DNA of 64,000 nucleotides from Salarchaeum japonicum (GCF_020614395.1 NZ_CP085324.1:1865564-1929563), one strand, 5' to 3'. Shown: positions 17,164-26,959, numbered from the stretch's first letter. Translations and numbers: made by a program. The notes: generated by a model not told the origin, from the letters alone.

Positions 17164-18065
17164 TCCCGGAGGTCGCGGGCGACCGCGGCGACCGCGGGCG
17201 CGGACTCCCCGAGCACGTACAGCACGGGCTCGATGCCGTACCCGCCGGTCTGGTAGAGCACGGTCGCGTCCGGTCGGTCGGCGAGCGCGTCCGCGACGGC
17301 CGCCGAGAGGTCGTCGTAGTCCGCGTCGAACTCCGCCGTCACGTGACCGCGTTCTTCGAGCGCGGCGACGATGTCGGGGTCGTACCGGATGTCGAGCGCG
17401 GCGCTCGCGGAACTCCCCGCCGCGCGCGCGGCGAGCAGGACGCTCGCGACGTGCTCGGACACGCCGAACGCCGGCTCCCCGGGCACCTCGACGCGCCCCA
17501 TCACGTCGAAGATGCGGCCCGGAACGCCCGCCACGTCCTCCACCGATTCCGTCGTCGGCAGGCACTCCACGAGGTTCGACCCGACGTTCGGGACGAGCGT
17601 CGCGAACCCGCTCGCGTGTTCGAGCGTCCGCACGCCCCGCCGCACGCTCGACCGCACGCGCTCGCGGACGAGGAGTTCGCTGTCCGGGTCGTGCACGCGG
17701 AAGTCGCCCTCGTACTCCGCGAGTTCGGGGACGGCGTCCTCGTGCAGGAGGGCGAGCACGTCCCCGCGCGCCTCCAGTTTCCGAATCAGGACTTCGGCCT
17801 CGACGAGCGCCTGCACCGCGCTCATGTCGCCGGCCGCGAGCCCCTCGCCGACGCGCTCCACGAGGTCTCGCACCCGGTCGTCCTCCGCGAGTTCCTCGTT
17901 GCGCGCCACGTCGCCCGTCGCGTACTTCGACACCGCGGACTGGCTCACGCCGAGCACGTCCGCGACCGCCTGCTGGGTGAGTCCGCGCTCCCGGAGGTCG
18001 GCGGCGAGCATCGACCGGAACGTGGGGAGGAACTCCTCCACCACGAGCTCCTCGACGAACTTCAC
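17160..18065 (-). CDS. thiR: HTH-ThiN regulator (ThiR type; thiamine-phosphate synthase family)
   Basis: 301 residues. N-terminal HTH at about 28-50 ([23 protein letters not shown]), a helical linker, and a C-terminal ThiN-like domain (about 130-300) with [26 protein letters not shown] and [17 protein letters not shown]. Stand-alone ThiN makes thiamine phosphate; fused to an HTH it acts as the thiamine-responsive repressor ThiR in archaea. Enzymatic activity is therefore less likely than regulation. Overlaps dcd by 4 bp and is probably co-transcribed with it. Confidence 0.85.
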   Translation of the reverse strand: MKFVEELVVEEFLPTFRSMLAADLRERGLTQQAVADVLGVSQSAVSKYATGDVARNEELAEDDRVRDLVERVGEGLAAGDMSAVQALVEAEVLIRKLEARGDVLALLHEDAVPELAEYEGDFRVHDPDSELLVRERVRSSVRRGVRTLEHASGFATLVPNVGSNLVECLPTTESVEDVAGVPGRIFDVMGRVEVPGEPAFGVSEHVASVLLAARAAGSSASAALDIRYDPDIVAALEERGHVTAEFDADYDDLSAAVADALADRPDATVLYQTGGYGIEPVLYVLGESAPAVAAVARDLRD

Positions 18066-18649
18066 TGCTCGCCCCCGAACTCGCGGTCGCCCCGGATGCG
18101 GGACGCCTGCGGACCGCCCTGGTCTTGGTACTTAGAGCCACGCGCGCTCCCGTACGGGCGGTCGGCGCGGCTCGTGAGCTCCGTGAACACGAGCTGGCTG
18201 ATGCGCATCCCCGGACTGAGCGCGACCGGCGCGGTCCCGAGGTTGGAGAGTTCGAGCGTTATCTTCCCCCGGAACCCGGGGTCGATGAACCCGGCGGTCG
18301 CGTGCACGACGACGGCGAGGCGGCCGAGCGACGACCGGCCCTCGACCTGCGCGACGAGGTCGTCGGGGACTTCGACGCGCTCGTGCGTCGTCCCGAGGAC
18401 GAAGTCGCCGGGGTGGAGGATGAACTCGCCCTCTTCCTCGACGACGGTCTCCGTGACGTAGTCGTCCACCTCGGTCTCGTCGTTCGGGTGGATGCAGGGG
18501 ATGTTCGCGCGCTGGAACTCCAGGAACTCGCGGCCGAGCCGCACGTCGATACTCGCGGGCTGAATCTGCAAGTCGGGGTCGTCGAGCGGTTCGACGACGA
18601 GGTCGCCGGCCTCCAGTCGGTCGAGGAGGTCGGCGTCGGAGAGTATCAT
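18062..18649 (-). CDS. dcd: dCTP deaminase
   Basis: 195 residues from ATG 18649. Seen: [20 protein letters not shown] start, [10 protein letters not shown] (about 34-43), [34 protein letters not shown] (about 115-148, catalytic Glu in the last part) and the [22 protein letters not shown]-terminus that closes over the nucleotide. It converts dCTP to dUTP, a precursor for dTMP. It forms a homotrimer in the cytosol. Start is 88 bp from divergent pth2. Confidence 0.95.
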   Translation of the reverse strand: MILSDADLLDRLEAGDLVVEPLDDPDLQIQPASIDVRLGREFLEFQRANIPCIHPNDETEVDDYVTETVVEEEGEFILHPGDFVLGTTHERVEVPDDLVAQVEGRSSLGRLAVVVHATAGFIDPGFRGKITLELSNLGTAPVALSPGMRISQLVFTELTSRADRPYGSARGSKYQDQGGPQASRIRGDREFGGEQ

Positions 18650-18737
18650 ACCGACCCCTGTACGCCCGGGGCCTAATATGTTGTAGATGGCGGCTGTGAG
18701 TCGTAGCGGCTTTGACGCGTCCACGACACCACACCCT

Positions 18738-19076
18738 ATGAAGCAAGCCATCGTCGTGCGCGCCGACCTCGGGATGGGAATGGGGAAGGTCGCCGCGCAG
18801 GCGTCGCACGCGTCGCTCCGGGCGTTCGAGTACGCGGACGACCGAGCGCAGCGGGCGTGGAAGCAGGGCGGACAGAAGAAGATAGTGCTCAAGGCGAACT
18901 CGGAGCGCGAACTGTACGAACTGAACGAGGAGGCGAAGGCCGCCGGCCTCCCGTCCGCGGTCATCGAGGACGCCGGACACACGCAGGTGGAACCGGGGAC
19001 GCCGACCGCGCTCGCCATCGGCCCCGCGCCAGAGGCGGACGTGGACGCGATAACGGGCGACCTCTCCCTGTTCTGA
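18738..19076 (+). CDS. pth2: peptidyl-tRNA hydrolase Pth2
   Basis: 112 residues, the normal archaeal/eukaryotic length. [26 protein letters not shown] start, [16 protein letters not shown] and [23 protein letters not shown], the conserved Pth2 core. It releases peptides from peptidyl-tRNA that drops off the ribosome. Its TGA overlaps the truD ATG by one base, so the two are co-translated. Confidence 0.96.
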   Translation: MKQAIVVRADLGMGMGKVAAQASHASLRAFEYADDRAQRAWKQGGQKKIVLKANSERELYELNEEAKAAGLPSAVIEDAGHTQVEPGTPTALAIGPAPEADVDAITGDLSLF

Positions 19077-20452
19077 TGACGGACGCACACCCGCTCGAAC
19101 GCGCCGTCGGCGTCGAGCGCTACGCGAGCAGTACGCCGGGAACCGGCGGCCGCCTCCGCGACTCGCCCGGGGATTTCCGGGTGCGCGAAATCGAGGACTT
19201 CGACGCCGAACCCGCGGACGAGCGCGCGGGCGACTACCCGCACGTCGTGGTACGGGCGACGCTCACCGACTGGGACACGAACGGGTTCGCGCGCGAACTC
19301 TCGAACCGCCTCGGCATCAGCCGCGAGCGCGTGAACTGGGCGGGCACGAAGGACAAGAACGCCGTCACCACCCAGCTGTTCACCGTGCGCGACATCGACC
19401 CCGACGACGTGCCCGAGGTTCGGAACGCCGAGGTCGAAGTGGTCGGGCGCGCGGGCCGAAACATCCAGTTCGGCGACCTCGTCGGGAACGGGTTCGAAAT
19501 CGTCGTCCGCGACCCCGACCGCCCCGAGAACGCGGCCGCGATAACGGACGACCTCGCCGAGTTCGGCGGGCAGTCGGCGGACGCGGACGCGGGGAGTTCG
19601 GCCGGCGGCGACTCGGCGGCCGGCGGGCGGGCGATCGGGGTGCCGAACTTCTTCGGCCAGCAGCGCTTCGGGAGCTATCGACCGGTCACGCACGAGGTGG
19701 GGCTGGCGGTGGTGCGCGGGGACTGGGAGGACGCCGTCATGGCGTACGTCGGGAACCCGAGCGAGCACGAACCCCCGGAGACGCGTGCGGCGCGCGAGTT
19801 CGTCGAGGAGACGCGGGACTGGAGCGCGGCCATCGAGGAGTTCCCGGGCCACCTGCGGTACGAGCGCACCGTCCTGAACCGGCTGGCGGAGAACGGCGGG
19901 CGTACCGACGAGGAGTTCCGGGCGGCGCTGGAGACGTTCCCGTCGAACCTCCAGCGGTTGTTCGTGCACGCGGCGCAGTCGTACGCGTTCAACCGCATCC
20001 TCTCCGAGCGCCTCGAACGGGGGTTGCCGTTCCACGAACCCGTGACGGGCGACGTGGTGTGCTTCGCGGACGCGGACGCGCCCGGCGACCTCACGATTCC
20101 CGACCCCGACCGCCTCCAGCGCGCGACCAGCGAGCGCGTCTCGGTGCTCTCCCGGCACGCCGAGCGCGGCCGGGCGTTCGTCACCGCGCCCCTCGTCGGC
20201 ACCGACACCGAACTCGCCGAGGGCGAACAGGGCGAGATAGAGCGCGACGTGCTCTCCGACCTCGACATCGCGCCGAGCGACTTCGACCTCCCCGGCGAGT
20301 TCCACTCGGAGGGAACGCGGCGCGCGATACTCCTCCGCACCGACGTGGCGGTCGAACGCGACCCCCTCTCGTTCACGTTCGCGCTCCCGAAGGGGTCGTA
20401 CGCGACCGTCGTCCTCCGCGAGTACCTGAAGACGAGCCCGCTCGACCTGTAG
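19076..20452 (+). CDS. truD: tRNA pseudouridine(13) synthase TruD
   Basis: 458 residues from ATG 19076. Key parts: [10 protein letters not shown] near residue 33, [18 protein letters not shown] near 86 (catalytic Asp in GTKDK), [13 protein letters not shown] near 190 and the C-terminal [22 protein letters not shown] low-complexity Ser/Ala/Gly/Asp insert (about 163-184) is likely a disordered haloarchaeal loop. The enzyme isomerises U13 of tRNAs, including tRNA-Glu. Coupled to pth2. Confidence 0.95.
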   Translation: MTDAHPLERAVGVERYASSTPGTGGRLRDSPGDFRVREIEDFDAEPADERAGDYPHVVVRATLTDWDTNGFARELSNRLGISRERVNWAGTKDKNAVTTQLFTVRDIDPDDVPEVRNAEVEVVGRAGRNIQFGDLVGNGFEIVVRDPDRPENAAAITDDLAEFGGQSADADAGSSAGGDSAAGGRAIGVPNFFGQQRFGSYRPVTHEVGLAVVRGDWEDAVMAYVGNPSEHEPPETRAAREFVEETRDWSAAIEEFPGHLRYERTVLNRLAENGGRTDEEFRAALETFPSNLQRLFVHAAQSYAFNRILSERLERGLPFHEPVTGDVVCFADADAPGDLTIPDPDRLQRATSERVSVLSRHAERGRAFVTAPLVGTDTELAEGEQGEIERDVLSDLDIAPSDFDLPGEFHSEGTRRAILLRTDVAVERDPLSFTFALPKGSYATVVLREYLKTSPLDL

Positions 20453-20506
20453 GCAGTCCCCGCGCCGACACCCACGCTTTTCCCGGCGTAGGCCGTCCGT
20501 CCGGGT

Positions 20507-21115
20507 ATGTCCGAGTACCCAGTCAGCGACGACCTGCCCGACGCGCCGTTCCACACGACGGGCGTCGACCACATCACGATGATCGGCTCGAACGAGGAGG
20601 ACACAATCGAGTTCTACCGCGACCTCCTCGGGATGCCGCTCGTCCTCCGCCAGCCGAACCTCGACGACCCGAACCAAACTCACTTGTTCTTCGACGCGGG
20701 CGACGGCCGCATCCTCACGTTCTTCGTGAACGAGGACAGGGATTCGAACCCCCAGCCGCACCGCCACCGCGTCGGGTCGGTTCACCACCTCTCCGTCTCC
20801 ATCGACCCCCACGAGTTCGAGACGGTGATGGAGAGCCTCGAAGACGCCGGCCACGGCTTCAACGTCTTCGACCGCGGCGTCTTCCACTCGCTCTACACGC
20901 GCGACCACAACGGATTGGTCATCGAACTCGCGACGGACAAGTACGAGATTCCGGACGACCGCCGGGGCGAAGTGCTCGCGAAGACCCAGGAGATTCGGGA
21001 GGCTGACGGCGCGGACTACGCCGAAGCCGAACACCTGGAGGAAGCCCTCGACGAACTCGGCCTCGACGCGGAGCCGGTGGAGCTGCCGGACGCGCCGACG
21101 GGCGCGGGCGTCTAA
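20507..21115 (+). CDS. VOC-family (glyoxalase/dioxygenase fold) metal protein
   Basis: 202 residues with two VOC beta-alpha-beta-beta-beta units: [31 protein letters not shown] (first His ligand near 20) and [19 protein letters not shown]...[14 protein letters not shown] (His near 89, Glu near 144). This fits a single metal site. The C-terminal 55 residues are acidic and disordered. Family members are glyoxalases, ring-cleaving dioxygenases and resistance proteins; the substrate cannot be told. Monocistronic. Confidence 0.85.
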   Translation: MSEYPVSDDLPDAPFHTTGVDHITMIGSNEEDTIEFYRDLLGMPLVLRQPNLDDPNQTHLFFDAGDGRILTFFVNEDRDSNPQPHRHRVGSVHHLSVSIDPHEFETVMESLEDAGHGFNVFDRGVFHSLYTRDHNGLVIELATDKYEIPDDRRGEVLAKTQEIREADGADYAEAEHLEEALDELGLDAEPVELPDAPTGAGV

Positions 21116-21157
21116 AGACCGTTCTGGTTTTACGGACATCCGCCGTAGGGTGAGGAA

Positions 21158-21910
21158 ATGGAGTGTCGGCAGTGTGGCGCGCCGCTGGACAAGCCCGGCG
21201 ACTACTGCCTGCTGTGCGACACCGCGAACTGCGACGCCGTCGTGGTCGCCATCGAGGCGTCGCGGGCGACGCTGACGTTTCTCGACGAGGAGCGCGTGGA
21301 GGACGACCCGCGCAGTCCCGTGCTGGGGGAGACGGTGGTGACGACGACGCCGGAGCCGGACGCGGAGCGCGAAGTGGCGCAGGTGCGGAACTTCGCGGGC
21401 CGCATCGCCGACGAAATCAGGCGCAAGCGCCCGGAGACGGTGTTCGTGACGGGCGAGCGCGACGTGGTGCGGGCGTTGCGGGGCGACCTCCACCACGAAC
21501 TCTACCGGGTGAGCGGCGACGACCCCGTGGAGAGCGTGCTGGAGCGCTGGGGCGGCCGCGACCTCGAAATCGTGGAGAAACCCGCGGCGGAGAAAATCGG
21601 GGGGTCGCACACGACGCTCGTCGGGGAGCGCGAGGGCTGGCACGCCATCGAGACGGTCGCCGGCCACCCGCACGTGAAGAAAATCGTCCCCGGCCCCATC
21701 GACGCCGGCGGCGCGAGCACGCGCGGGGGCGTGCGGGCGAAGGTGACGCGCGCGGACACGAACGGGAACGTCCGCCTGCTCATCCGCGACGGCTCCTCGG
21801 TGCAGGAGAACCGCGTGGTGACGACGGCGATGGACCGGGAGACCGGCGAGCGCGTCCGCGACGACCTGAACGACGCGCTCGAAGACGAGGGCTTGAAGCA
21901 GGACGCGTAG
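21158..21910 (+). CDS. DUF2103 protein with N-terminal zinc ribbon
   Basis: 250 residues. N-terminal [18 protein letters not shown] zinc ribbon (residues 3-20), then the DUF2103-type core with [36 protein letters not shown] (about 148-183). The conserved His and Gly residues are suited to metal or nucleic acid binding. Archaeal members lie near ribosomal and RNA-polymerase genes, as here (eL43 and rpoP start 58 bp downstream), which hints at a role in translation or RNA metabolism. Biochemical function unknown. Confidence 0.82.
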   Translation: MECRQCGAPLDKPGDYCLLCDTANCDAVVVAIEASRATLTFLDEERVEDDPRSPVLGETVVTTTPEPDAEREVAQVRNFAGRIADEIRRKRPETVFVTGERDVVRALRGDLHHELYRVSGDDPVESVLERWGGRDLEIVEKPAAEKIGGSHTTLVGEREGWHAIETVAGHPHVKKIVPGPIDAGGASTRGGVRAKVTRADTNGNVRLLIRDGSSVQENRVVTTAMDRETGERVRDDLNDALEDEGLKQDA

Positions 21911-21968
21911 CCCTGGGCGATAGCGACTCAAAGCCCTTATGTGGACGCTGTGGCTACGTGCTTGTACT

Positions 21969-22253
21969 ATGGCCGAGAAGAAGTCCACGACCGGGAGCGC
22001 CGGCCGATTCGGCGCTCGGTACGGTCGCGTCGCGCGCCGCCGCGTCTCCGAGATTGAGTCCGACACGAACGCCAATCACGCCTGCCCCGAGTGCGGCGCG
22101 GAGAAGGTCTCCCGCAAAGGCACCGGCATCTGGCAGTGCGGCAAGTGCGACTACAAGTTCGCGGGCGGCGCGTACCGTCCGGAGACGCCCGGCGGCGAGT
22201 CCGTGCAGCGCTCCATCCGCACCGCGCTCTCCGAGGAAGAGAACGAGGCATAA
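21969..22253 (+). CDS. rpl37ae: 50S ribosomal protein L37Ae (eL43)
   Basis: 94 residues from ATG 21969. Starts [30 protein letters not shown] and holds the zinc ribbon [22 protein letters not shown] (about residues 38-59). Binds 23S rRNA in the large subunit. First gene of a tight operon: its TAA overlaps the rpoP ATG by one base. Confidence 0.96.
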   Translation: MAEKKSTTGSAGRFGARYGRVARRRVSEIESDTNANHACPECGAEKVSRKGTGIWQCGKCDYKFAGGAYRPETPGGESVQRSIRTALSEEENEA

Positions 22254-22387
22254 TGTCCTACAAGTGCTCGCGTTGCAAGCGGGACGTCGAACTCGACGAG
22301 TACGGCGGCATCCGCTGTCCGTACTGCGGGCACCGCGTGCTCCTCAAGGAGCGGGCGCGCGACGTGAAGGAAGTTGACGTCCGATAG
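22253..22387 (+). CDS. rpoP: DNA-directed RNA polymerase subunit P (Rpo12)
   Basis: 44 residues. Zinc-binding CSRC (5-8) and CPYCGHR (22-28) with the KERAR tail, the full-length archaeal Rpo12/RPB12-like subunit that anchors at the Rpo3/Rpo10 assembly platform. Overlaps eL43 by 1 bp and the next gene by 14 bp. Confidence 0.96.
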   Translation: MSYKCSRCKRDVELDEYGGIRCPYCGHRVLLKERARDVKEVDVR

Positions 22388-22622
22388 GCACGCGACGACG
22401 CTCCGTTTCTCCTACGCTTCTCCCGCCGTCGCAGAGCGAATCGCCGCGAGCGTCCGCCCCGAAGCCGGCGCTATCGAGGGCGAGCGCACGTCCGCGTCGC
22501 TCTCCCGCGAGGGCGACACCGTGCGCGTGGAGATCACCGCGAGCGACCTGACCGCGCTCCGCGCCGGCCAGAACACGTGGGTGACCCTGCTGGAAGTCGC
22601 GGAACGCGCCGGGGATACCTAA
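22374..22622 (+). CDS. pcc1: KEOPS complex subunit Pcc1
   Basis: 82 residues. The only plausible start is a TTG at 22374 inside the rpoP end, a rare codon choice that suggests low or coupled translation. The fold pattern [26 protein letters not shown]...[30 protein letters not shown] matches Pcc1, a small dimer that bridges two Kae1 subunits of KEOPS, which makes the t6A37 modification of ANN-decoding tRNAs. Last gene of the eL43-rpoP operon. Confidence 0.85.
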   Translation: MTSDRHATTLRFSYASPAVAERIAASVRPEAGAIEGERTSASLSREGDTVRVEITASDLTALRAGQNTWVTLLEVAERAGDT

Positions 22623-22675
22623 CCAGTTAGGGACTGCGCTCTTGAGGCTGACGCCGCTAGTATCGAGTGCCGGCC

Positions 22676-22715
22676 CCGCGGACGCTCCCCCTCCCCCTCT
22701 CCCCAGCGTCCGCGG
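22676..22715. other. 11-bp stem with an all-pyrimidine 18-nt loop
   Basis: CCGCGGACGCT (22676-22686) pairs perfectly with AGCGTCCGCGG (22705-22715). The 18 bases between are only C and T. It lies in the 162-bp spacer between pcc1 and the prefoldin gene. May act as a terminator of the eL43 operon or as a structured leader of the prefoldin transcript. Confidence 0.6.
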
Positions 22716-22784
22716 ACCTCCCCTTCGCCGGCCGCGGGCCCGAATGCAGGGTCTTTTTCCCTCTCGGGCCTCGACTTTTCGCGT

Positions 22785-23183
22785 ATGCAGGGTAATCTTC
22801 CGCCGGAGGCCCAGGAGAAACTCGAAGAGCTTCAGGACCTCCAGGAGACCGCGCAGACGGTTTCGACGCAGAAACAGCAGGCCGAGACCCAGCTGAGCGA
22901 GGCCGAGGCCGCGCTCGACGAACTCGACGACATCGACGAGGACACGACGATGTACCGCGAGGTCGGTGAACTCCTCGTGCAGACGGAGTACGACGAGGCC
23001 GAGGACGACCTCTCCGAGAAGGTCGACAACCTCGAACTCCGCGTCGAGACGCTCCAGAAGCAGGAAGAGCGCGTGCAGGAGCAGTTCGAAGACCTCCAGC
23101 AGGAACTCCAGGAGATGCTCGGCGGCGGCGGTGCCGGCGGTCCCGCCCCGGGCGGCATGGGCGGCGGTCCCGGCGGCGCGTAA
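22785..23183 (+). CDS. pfdB: prefoldin subunit beta
   Basis: 132 residues: [20 protein letters not shown], a long N-terminal coiled coil, a beta-hairpin region ([18 protein letters not shown]) and a second coiled coil ([22 protein letters not shown]), then a Gly/Pro-rich tail [15 protein letters not shown]. With the alpha subunit (not in window) it forms the jellyfish-shaped hexamer that passes unfolded proteins to the thermosome. Followed directly by the DUF3194 gene with no spacer. Confidence 0.95.
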   Translation: MQGNLPPEAQEKLEELQDLQETAQTVSTQKQQAETQLSEAEAALDELDDIDEDTTMYREVGELLVQTEYDEAEDDLSEKVDNLELRVETLQKQEERVQEQFEDLQQELQEMLGGGGAGGPAPGGMGGGPGGA

Positions 23184-23423
23184 ATGGAACCGACCGACGA
23201 GGAAGTCGTGGAGACCGCGGCCGAGGCCGCCGAGGGCTACGTGCTCTCCGAGTTGGCGACCTCGGACGTGGACGACCTCGACGTGACGGTGACGTTCGAG
23301 GACGGCGTGCTCGACGTGGAAGTGTACGTGAACGCGCCGGACGCGGACGCCGACGTGGAGCAGGTCGCGGACGACGCCGCGCTCGTCGCGGGCCAGGCCG
23401 TTGACGACCTGTTCGCGGAGTAA
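23184..23423 (+). CDS. DUF3194 protein
   Basis: 79 residues, very acidic, starting on the base after the prefoldin stop, so co-translated. Pattern EEVVETAAEAAEGYVLSELATSDVDDLDVTVTFEDGVLDVEVYV is the DUF3194 alpha-beta fold of archaea. The constant pairing with prefoldin beta suggests a role in protein folding or ribosome function. No experimental function known to me. Confidence 0.85.
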   Translation: MEPTDEEVVETAAEAAEGYVLSELATSDVDDLDVTVTFEDGVLDVEVYVNAPDADADVEQVADDAALVAGQAVDDLFAE

Positions 23424-23429
23424 GCGCTT

Positions 23430-25292
23430 TTAGGCGAGGAAGAAGACGAGCGCGCTGAGCGCCATCGTGGCGAACGCGACGACGAGCGCGAGCGCGCCCC
23501 CCATGGAGACGGCGGCGTTCGCGTGACTGGCGAGCGTCTCGGTTCTGTCGTTCCCGAACACGGTGACCGTCGCGTGCTCGCTCGCCATCCCGGCCTCGAC
23601 GGGTTCGAGGTCGTCGATGGCTTCGGCCGTGAGGTCGCGGAGGAGTGTTTCGAGTTCGCTCACGTCGAGCGCGCCGCCGACCTGGTTCACGGACTGCACG
23701 GTGTTCACGATGTGGGTGTCGGTCGTCATCACTTCCGCGTCGTCGAGCCCCTCGGTTTCGAGGGCGTCGACGAGGCGGTCGCGGACGCCGGGGTTCATGT
23801 TGTTTCCGTCCACGAGCACGTAGCCCGTGCGCTGGCCGTCTGTTTCGAGGACGGCGACGCGCACGCCGAGCGGGCCGATTCCCTCCGCGGGCGTCCAGTT
23901 CGTCTCGTCCCACGCGACGCCCATCCGGAGGGCGTGCTGGTCGGCGTCCACGAGGCGTTCCGCGACCTCGCCCGCGCCCCGAATCAGGTCGAAGGAGCGC
24001 TGGCTCCCGGGGACGACGTGCCCGAGGTCGTCGCCGTCCAGGCCGTCGTTCGAGTTGTGCGCGTCCGCGAGCAGGACGTCGTCCACGCCGGCGACCCGGG
24101 CTTCCGTGCTGGCGGTGAGTCCGACTGCGTACGCCACGTCGTCCGCGAACCCGGGCGCGAACGTGGAGGCGAGGACGAGGTCGTCACCGAACGCCTGCCC
24201 GAGCAGGGACGCCTCGCCGGACTGCACGCGCGCGCTCCGGGTGGCGGTGTCGGTGTACGCGATGCGGTCGTGCGCGCGGTCGGCGGCGTCGAGGAGGGGG
24301 CGCACCTCGCGTTCCGTGACGAGGTTGAAGTCGTGGCCGGCGGTGGCGTGCGGCGGGAACGCCAGGCCCTCCGCGGACTCCGCGATTCGCTGGGGGAGGT
24401 TCCCGCCACCGATTTCGCCCATCGGGCCGGGGTGAATCATCGGGAGGACGAACCGCGCCTTCTCGCCGTCTTCGGTGCGCGCGGAGAGCACGGTGACGGG
24501 GACGACGGCGTCCTCGCCGAGTTGCTCGAAGAAGTCCTCCAGTTCGCGCGTGCCCTCCGCGATGTGGCCGATGAACCCCCGGACGAAGTCGAGGACGCTG
24601 ACGTCGAGACTGCGCTTCCACGGGCGGTCGATGACCGCGAGGAAGCCGTACGCGACGAGTCCGTAGAGGACGGTCATCCCGAGGAGGAGGAGGAAGTCGC
24701 CGGGCGTGAAGATGTACTGGATTTTGGTGGGCGCGCGCTCGGGCCGGGAGAGGAACGCGCCGACGAGCGGGCCGCCGAGTTCGAGGTAGTTCATCGCGCC
24801 CGAGTAGACGAACAGGAGGACGGCCGCCGTCGCGGTCTGGATGCCCGCGGGGACGGCGGCGAGAAGCGGCGAGTTCCGTGAGACCGCGAGCACGACGACC
24901 AGCCGAACCGCGAACACGAGCGCCAGCGCGGCGGTGAGCGCGTCGAACACGAACTGCTGGGCGAGCGGCGTGAGCACCGCGACCACGCCCGCGATGACGA
25001 GGATGGCGACGACGACGAGCTCGCAGACGAGCGCCAACAGCGAGGAACGGTTGTACGTGAGCTGGCCGCCGAGCCAGCGGTCGACGGGCGTCGTCACGAG
25101 CGCGGCGACGACGGTCGGGACGCCGACGAAGAAGACGCCCTGCCAGGCGTCCTCCAGCACGGACGGCGTCTCGAACGCGCCGATTCCCGTGATTGCGGCG
25201 ACGAGCAGGGCGAACGCGACGCTGACGTACCAGTTCGGCGCGCGGAAGATGTACCGCGAGAGGCTCGCGAGGTCGCCCTGCGTCTCCGTCAT
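23430..25292 (-). CDS. DUF2070 multi-pass membrane protein
   Basis: 620 residues. About six hydrophobic segments in the first 220 residues (for example ALLVAAITGIGAFE, VVVAILVIAGVVAVL, LLLLGMTVLYGLVAYGFLAVI) and one at the C-terminus (ALALVVAFATMALSALVFFLA), with a large cytoplasmic or exterior domain between. That domain contains conserved MIHPGPMGEIGGGNLPQRI, HDFNLVTE, LADAHNSNDG and DGNNMNPGVRDRL. The His/Asp/Asn clusters look like a metal or catalytic centre, but the family is uncharacterised. Convergent with DUF3194; 3 bp from the next gene's end. Confidence 0.9.
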   Translation of the reverse strand: MTETQGDLASLSRYIFRAPNWYVSVAFALLVAAITGIGAFETPSVLEDAWQGVFFVGVPTVVAALVTTPVDRWLGGQLTYNRSSLLALVCELVVVAILVIAGVVAVLTPLAQQFVFDALTAALALVFAVRLVVVLAVSRNSPLLAAVPAGIQTATAAVLLFVYSGAMNYLELGGPLVGAFLSRPERAPTKIQYIFTPGDFLLLLGMTVLYGLVAYGFLAVIDRPWKRSLDVSVLDFVRGFIGHIAEGTRELEDFFEQLGEDAVVPVTVLSARTEDGEKARFVLPMIHPGPMGEIGGGNLPQRIAESAEGLAFPPHATAGHDFNLVTEREVRPLLDAADRAHDRIAYTDTATRSARVQSGEASLLGQAFGDDLVLASTFAPGFADDVAYAVGLTASTEARVAGVDDVLLADAHNSNDGLDGDDLGHVVPGSQRSFDLIRGAGEVAERLVDADQHALRMGVAWDETNWTPAEGIGPLGVRVAVLETDGQRTGYVLVDGNNMNPGVRDRLVDALETEGLDDAEVMTTDTHIVNTVQSVNQVGGALDVSELETLLRDLTAEAIDDLEPVEAGMASEHATVTVFGNDRTETLASHANAAVSMGGALALVVAFATMALSALVFFLA

Positions 25293-25295
25293 CCC

Positions 25296-25841
25296 TTAGC
25301 AGCGTTCGAGGAAGTTCTCGAACACTTCCTCGCCGCGCTCCGTGTGCGCGACCTCGGGGTGCCACTGGACGCCGTAGAGGTCGCGGTCGGCGTCGCTCAT
25401 CGCCTCCACGTCACACACGTCGCTCGTCGCGGTGAGCGTGAAGCCCTCGGGGAGTTCTTTCACCTCGTCGGCGTGACTCGCCCACACCCGCGTCTCGGGC
25501 GCGAGCGACCCGACCAGGGGGTCGTCCTCGTCCACGATGTCCACAGTCACGTCCGCGTACCCGCCGTAGTCGCCGGAGCCGACGCGCCCGCCGAGTTCGT
25601 CCGCGATGAGCTGCATCCCGAGACAGATACCGAGCACGGGAACGTCGAGGTCGAGGTAGTCCGCCGACCGGCCCGCGCGCTCCATGCTCGGCCCGCCGGA
25701 GAGCACGATACCGTCCGCGTCAACGTCCGCGGGGTCAGTGGTGTTCTCCACCAAGTCCACGTCCACCCCGAGGTCGCGCAACGCGCGCTTCTCCAGGTGC
25801 GTGAACTGGCCGTGGTTGTCCACGACGACGATGTGCGTCAT
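25296..25841 (-). CDS. guaAA: GMP synthase glutaminase subunit (GuaA-A)
   Basis: 181 residues from ATG 25841. Class I glutamine amidotransferase triad: GICLGMQL (Cys near 78), and VQWHPEVAHTERG (His, Glu near 164-166). Archaea split GMP synthase; this subunit releases ammonia from glutamine for the ATP-pyrophosphatase subunit that converts XMP to GMP. The partner is not in this window. Ends 3 bp before the DUF2070 start, so likely co-transcribed with it. Confidence 0.94.
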   Translation of the reverse strand: MTHIVVVDNHGQFTHLEKRALRDLGVDVDLVENTTDPADVDADGIVLSGGPSMERAGRSADYLDLDVPVLGICLGMQLIADELGGRVGSGDYGGYADVTVDIVDEDDPLVGSLAPETRVWASHADEVKELPEGFTLTATSDVCDVEAMSDADRDLYGVQWHPEVAHTERGEEVFENFLERC

Positions 25842-25885
25842 TACCCGTGGTTGGACGCCGCCGAATAAAAACCCACGCGACTCGG

Positions 25886-26530
25886 CTACTCGTAGCGCTC
25901 CGCCGCCGTCTCGAACCCCAGTTCGTCGAGTTCGTCGCTCCGCCGCCCCTCGCGCTCCGCGAGCGCCGCCGCGTCCGGACTCGCGTCGTCGCCGACGGCC
26001 GCCCACGACCCGTGCACCTTCGCGTGACACCACCGACACAACGTCACCGTAATCTCGTGCGCGAGTTCGTCCTCACTGCCCGCCCGCGACTCACCGCGTT
26101 CGTCCGCATTGCTCGCGGCGTCGCCGCTCGCCTGTTCCGCGCGTTCGCTTCGCTCGTCCGCGCTGCTCACGGCGTCGCCGCTCGCCTGTTCCGCGCGTTC
26201 GCTTCGCTCACGCGCGTACGACAAGTGGTGTTCTTCGAGCAACGGCCGGGCGTCGGCGTGGGCGTTCCGGCGTTCTTCGAGGCCGCAGCGCGCGCACTCG
26301 TCGCTCGTGGTCGTGTCGCGGTAGTGCGGGCAGTCGCGCCACTCCCAGTCGTCGTCCGCGACGGGACACCGGTAGTCGTCCTCGCGGCGGTCGGCGGCGA
26401 ACTCGGGGTCGTGCTGGGCGTGCTCGAAGGCGTACCGGCACGTGCCGTCGCCGGTGACGTGGTCGCAGACGCCGGCGTGCTCGTAGGGGTCGTCCACCCC
26501 GACGCTGGTGCCGGACGGCGTCTTCTCCAT
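25886..26530 (-). CDS. HNH-like zinc protein (DUF7097 type) with internal repeat insertion
   Basis: 214 residues. Several paired Cys/His sites: CDHVTGDGTCRY (22-32), CPVADDDWEWRDCPHY, CARCG (about 79-83) and CRWCHAKVH near 170. LEEHHLSYAR (about 98) and HEITVTLCRWCHAKVH together read as the two halves of an HNH nuclease fold. Between them are about 50 residues with two 18-residue copies of a Ser/Glu/Ala/Asp unit (ADERSERAEQASGDA), encoded by a 54-bp DNA duplication at 26101-26208. I recall the family as DUF7097 in haloarchaea, normally with a short linker here. Nuclease activity is unproven. Confidence 0.75.
   Translation of the reverse strand: MEKTPSGTSVGVDDPYEHAGVCDHVTGDGTCRYAFEHAQHDPEFAADRREDDYRCPVADDDWEWRDCPHYRDTTTSDECARCGLEERRNAHADARPLLEEHHLSYARERSERAEQASGDAVSSADERSERAEQASGDAASNADERGESRAGSEDELAHEITVTLCRWCHAKVHGSWAAVGDDASPDAAALAEREGRRSDELDELGFETAAERYE
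26101..26208. repeat. 54-bp tandem duplication inside the HNH-like gene
   Basis: Two head-to-tail units (26101-26154 and 26155-26208), each 54 bp and almost identical (four mismatches seen). The period keeps the reading frame and gives two 18-residue protein repeats. Confidence 0.88.
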
Positions 26531-26611
26531 ACCTCGCCCTCGGACGCCGCGGATTTAGGCGCGTCGGCGGCCGGGGGAACGCTTACCTCGCTGACCCGAT
26601 TCGGGGAGTAC

Positions 26612-26959
26612 GTGCGACTCCGACACAATCCCGACGACAGCGCGCGGACGCTCGCGAGCAAGGTGGAGGTGGCGGACGGCCTGGTGAGCCGCGGACTCGG
26701 CCTGATGTTCCGGCGGTCGATTCCGGACGACTACGCGCTCGCGTTCCGGCACGACGACGCGGCGGAACGAGGCCTCCACATGGTGTTCGTGCCGTTCGAC
26801 ATCGACGTGGTGTGGACGGAGAACGAGGAGGTGACGGCGGTGGAGACGCTGTCGGCGTGGACGGGCCGCGGGACGGCGGTGGCGGACGACCTGTACGAAC
26901 TTCCGGCGGGCGCGGCGAGCGACGTGTCGGTCGGCGACCGCGTGTGGTTGGAGTCGTGA
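26612..26959 (+). CDS. DUF192 protein
   Basis: 115 residues from a GTG at 26612 (VRLRHNPDDSARTLASKVEVADGLVSRGLGLMFRRSIPDDYALAF). The GLGLMFR and LHMVFVPFDIDVVWTENEEV segments and the VADDLYELPAGAASDVSVGDRV ending are the DUF192 signature, a small beta-barrel domain. Many bacterial members are exported; this one has no signal peptide. The open frame continues upstream but has no coding signal there. Function unknown. Confidence 0.82.
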   Translation: MRLRHNPDDSARTLASKVEVADGLVSRGLGLMFRRSIPDDYALAFRHDDAAERGLHMVFVPFDIDVVWTENEEVTAVETLSAWTGRGTAVADDLYELPAGAASDVSVGDRVWLES

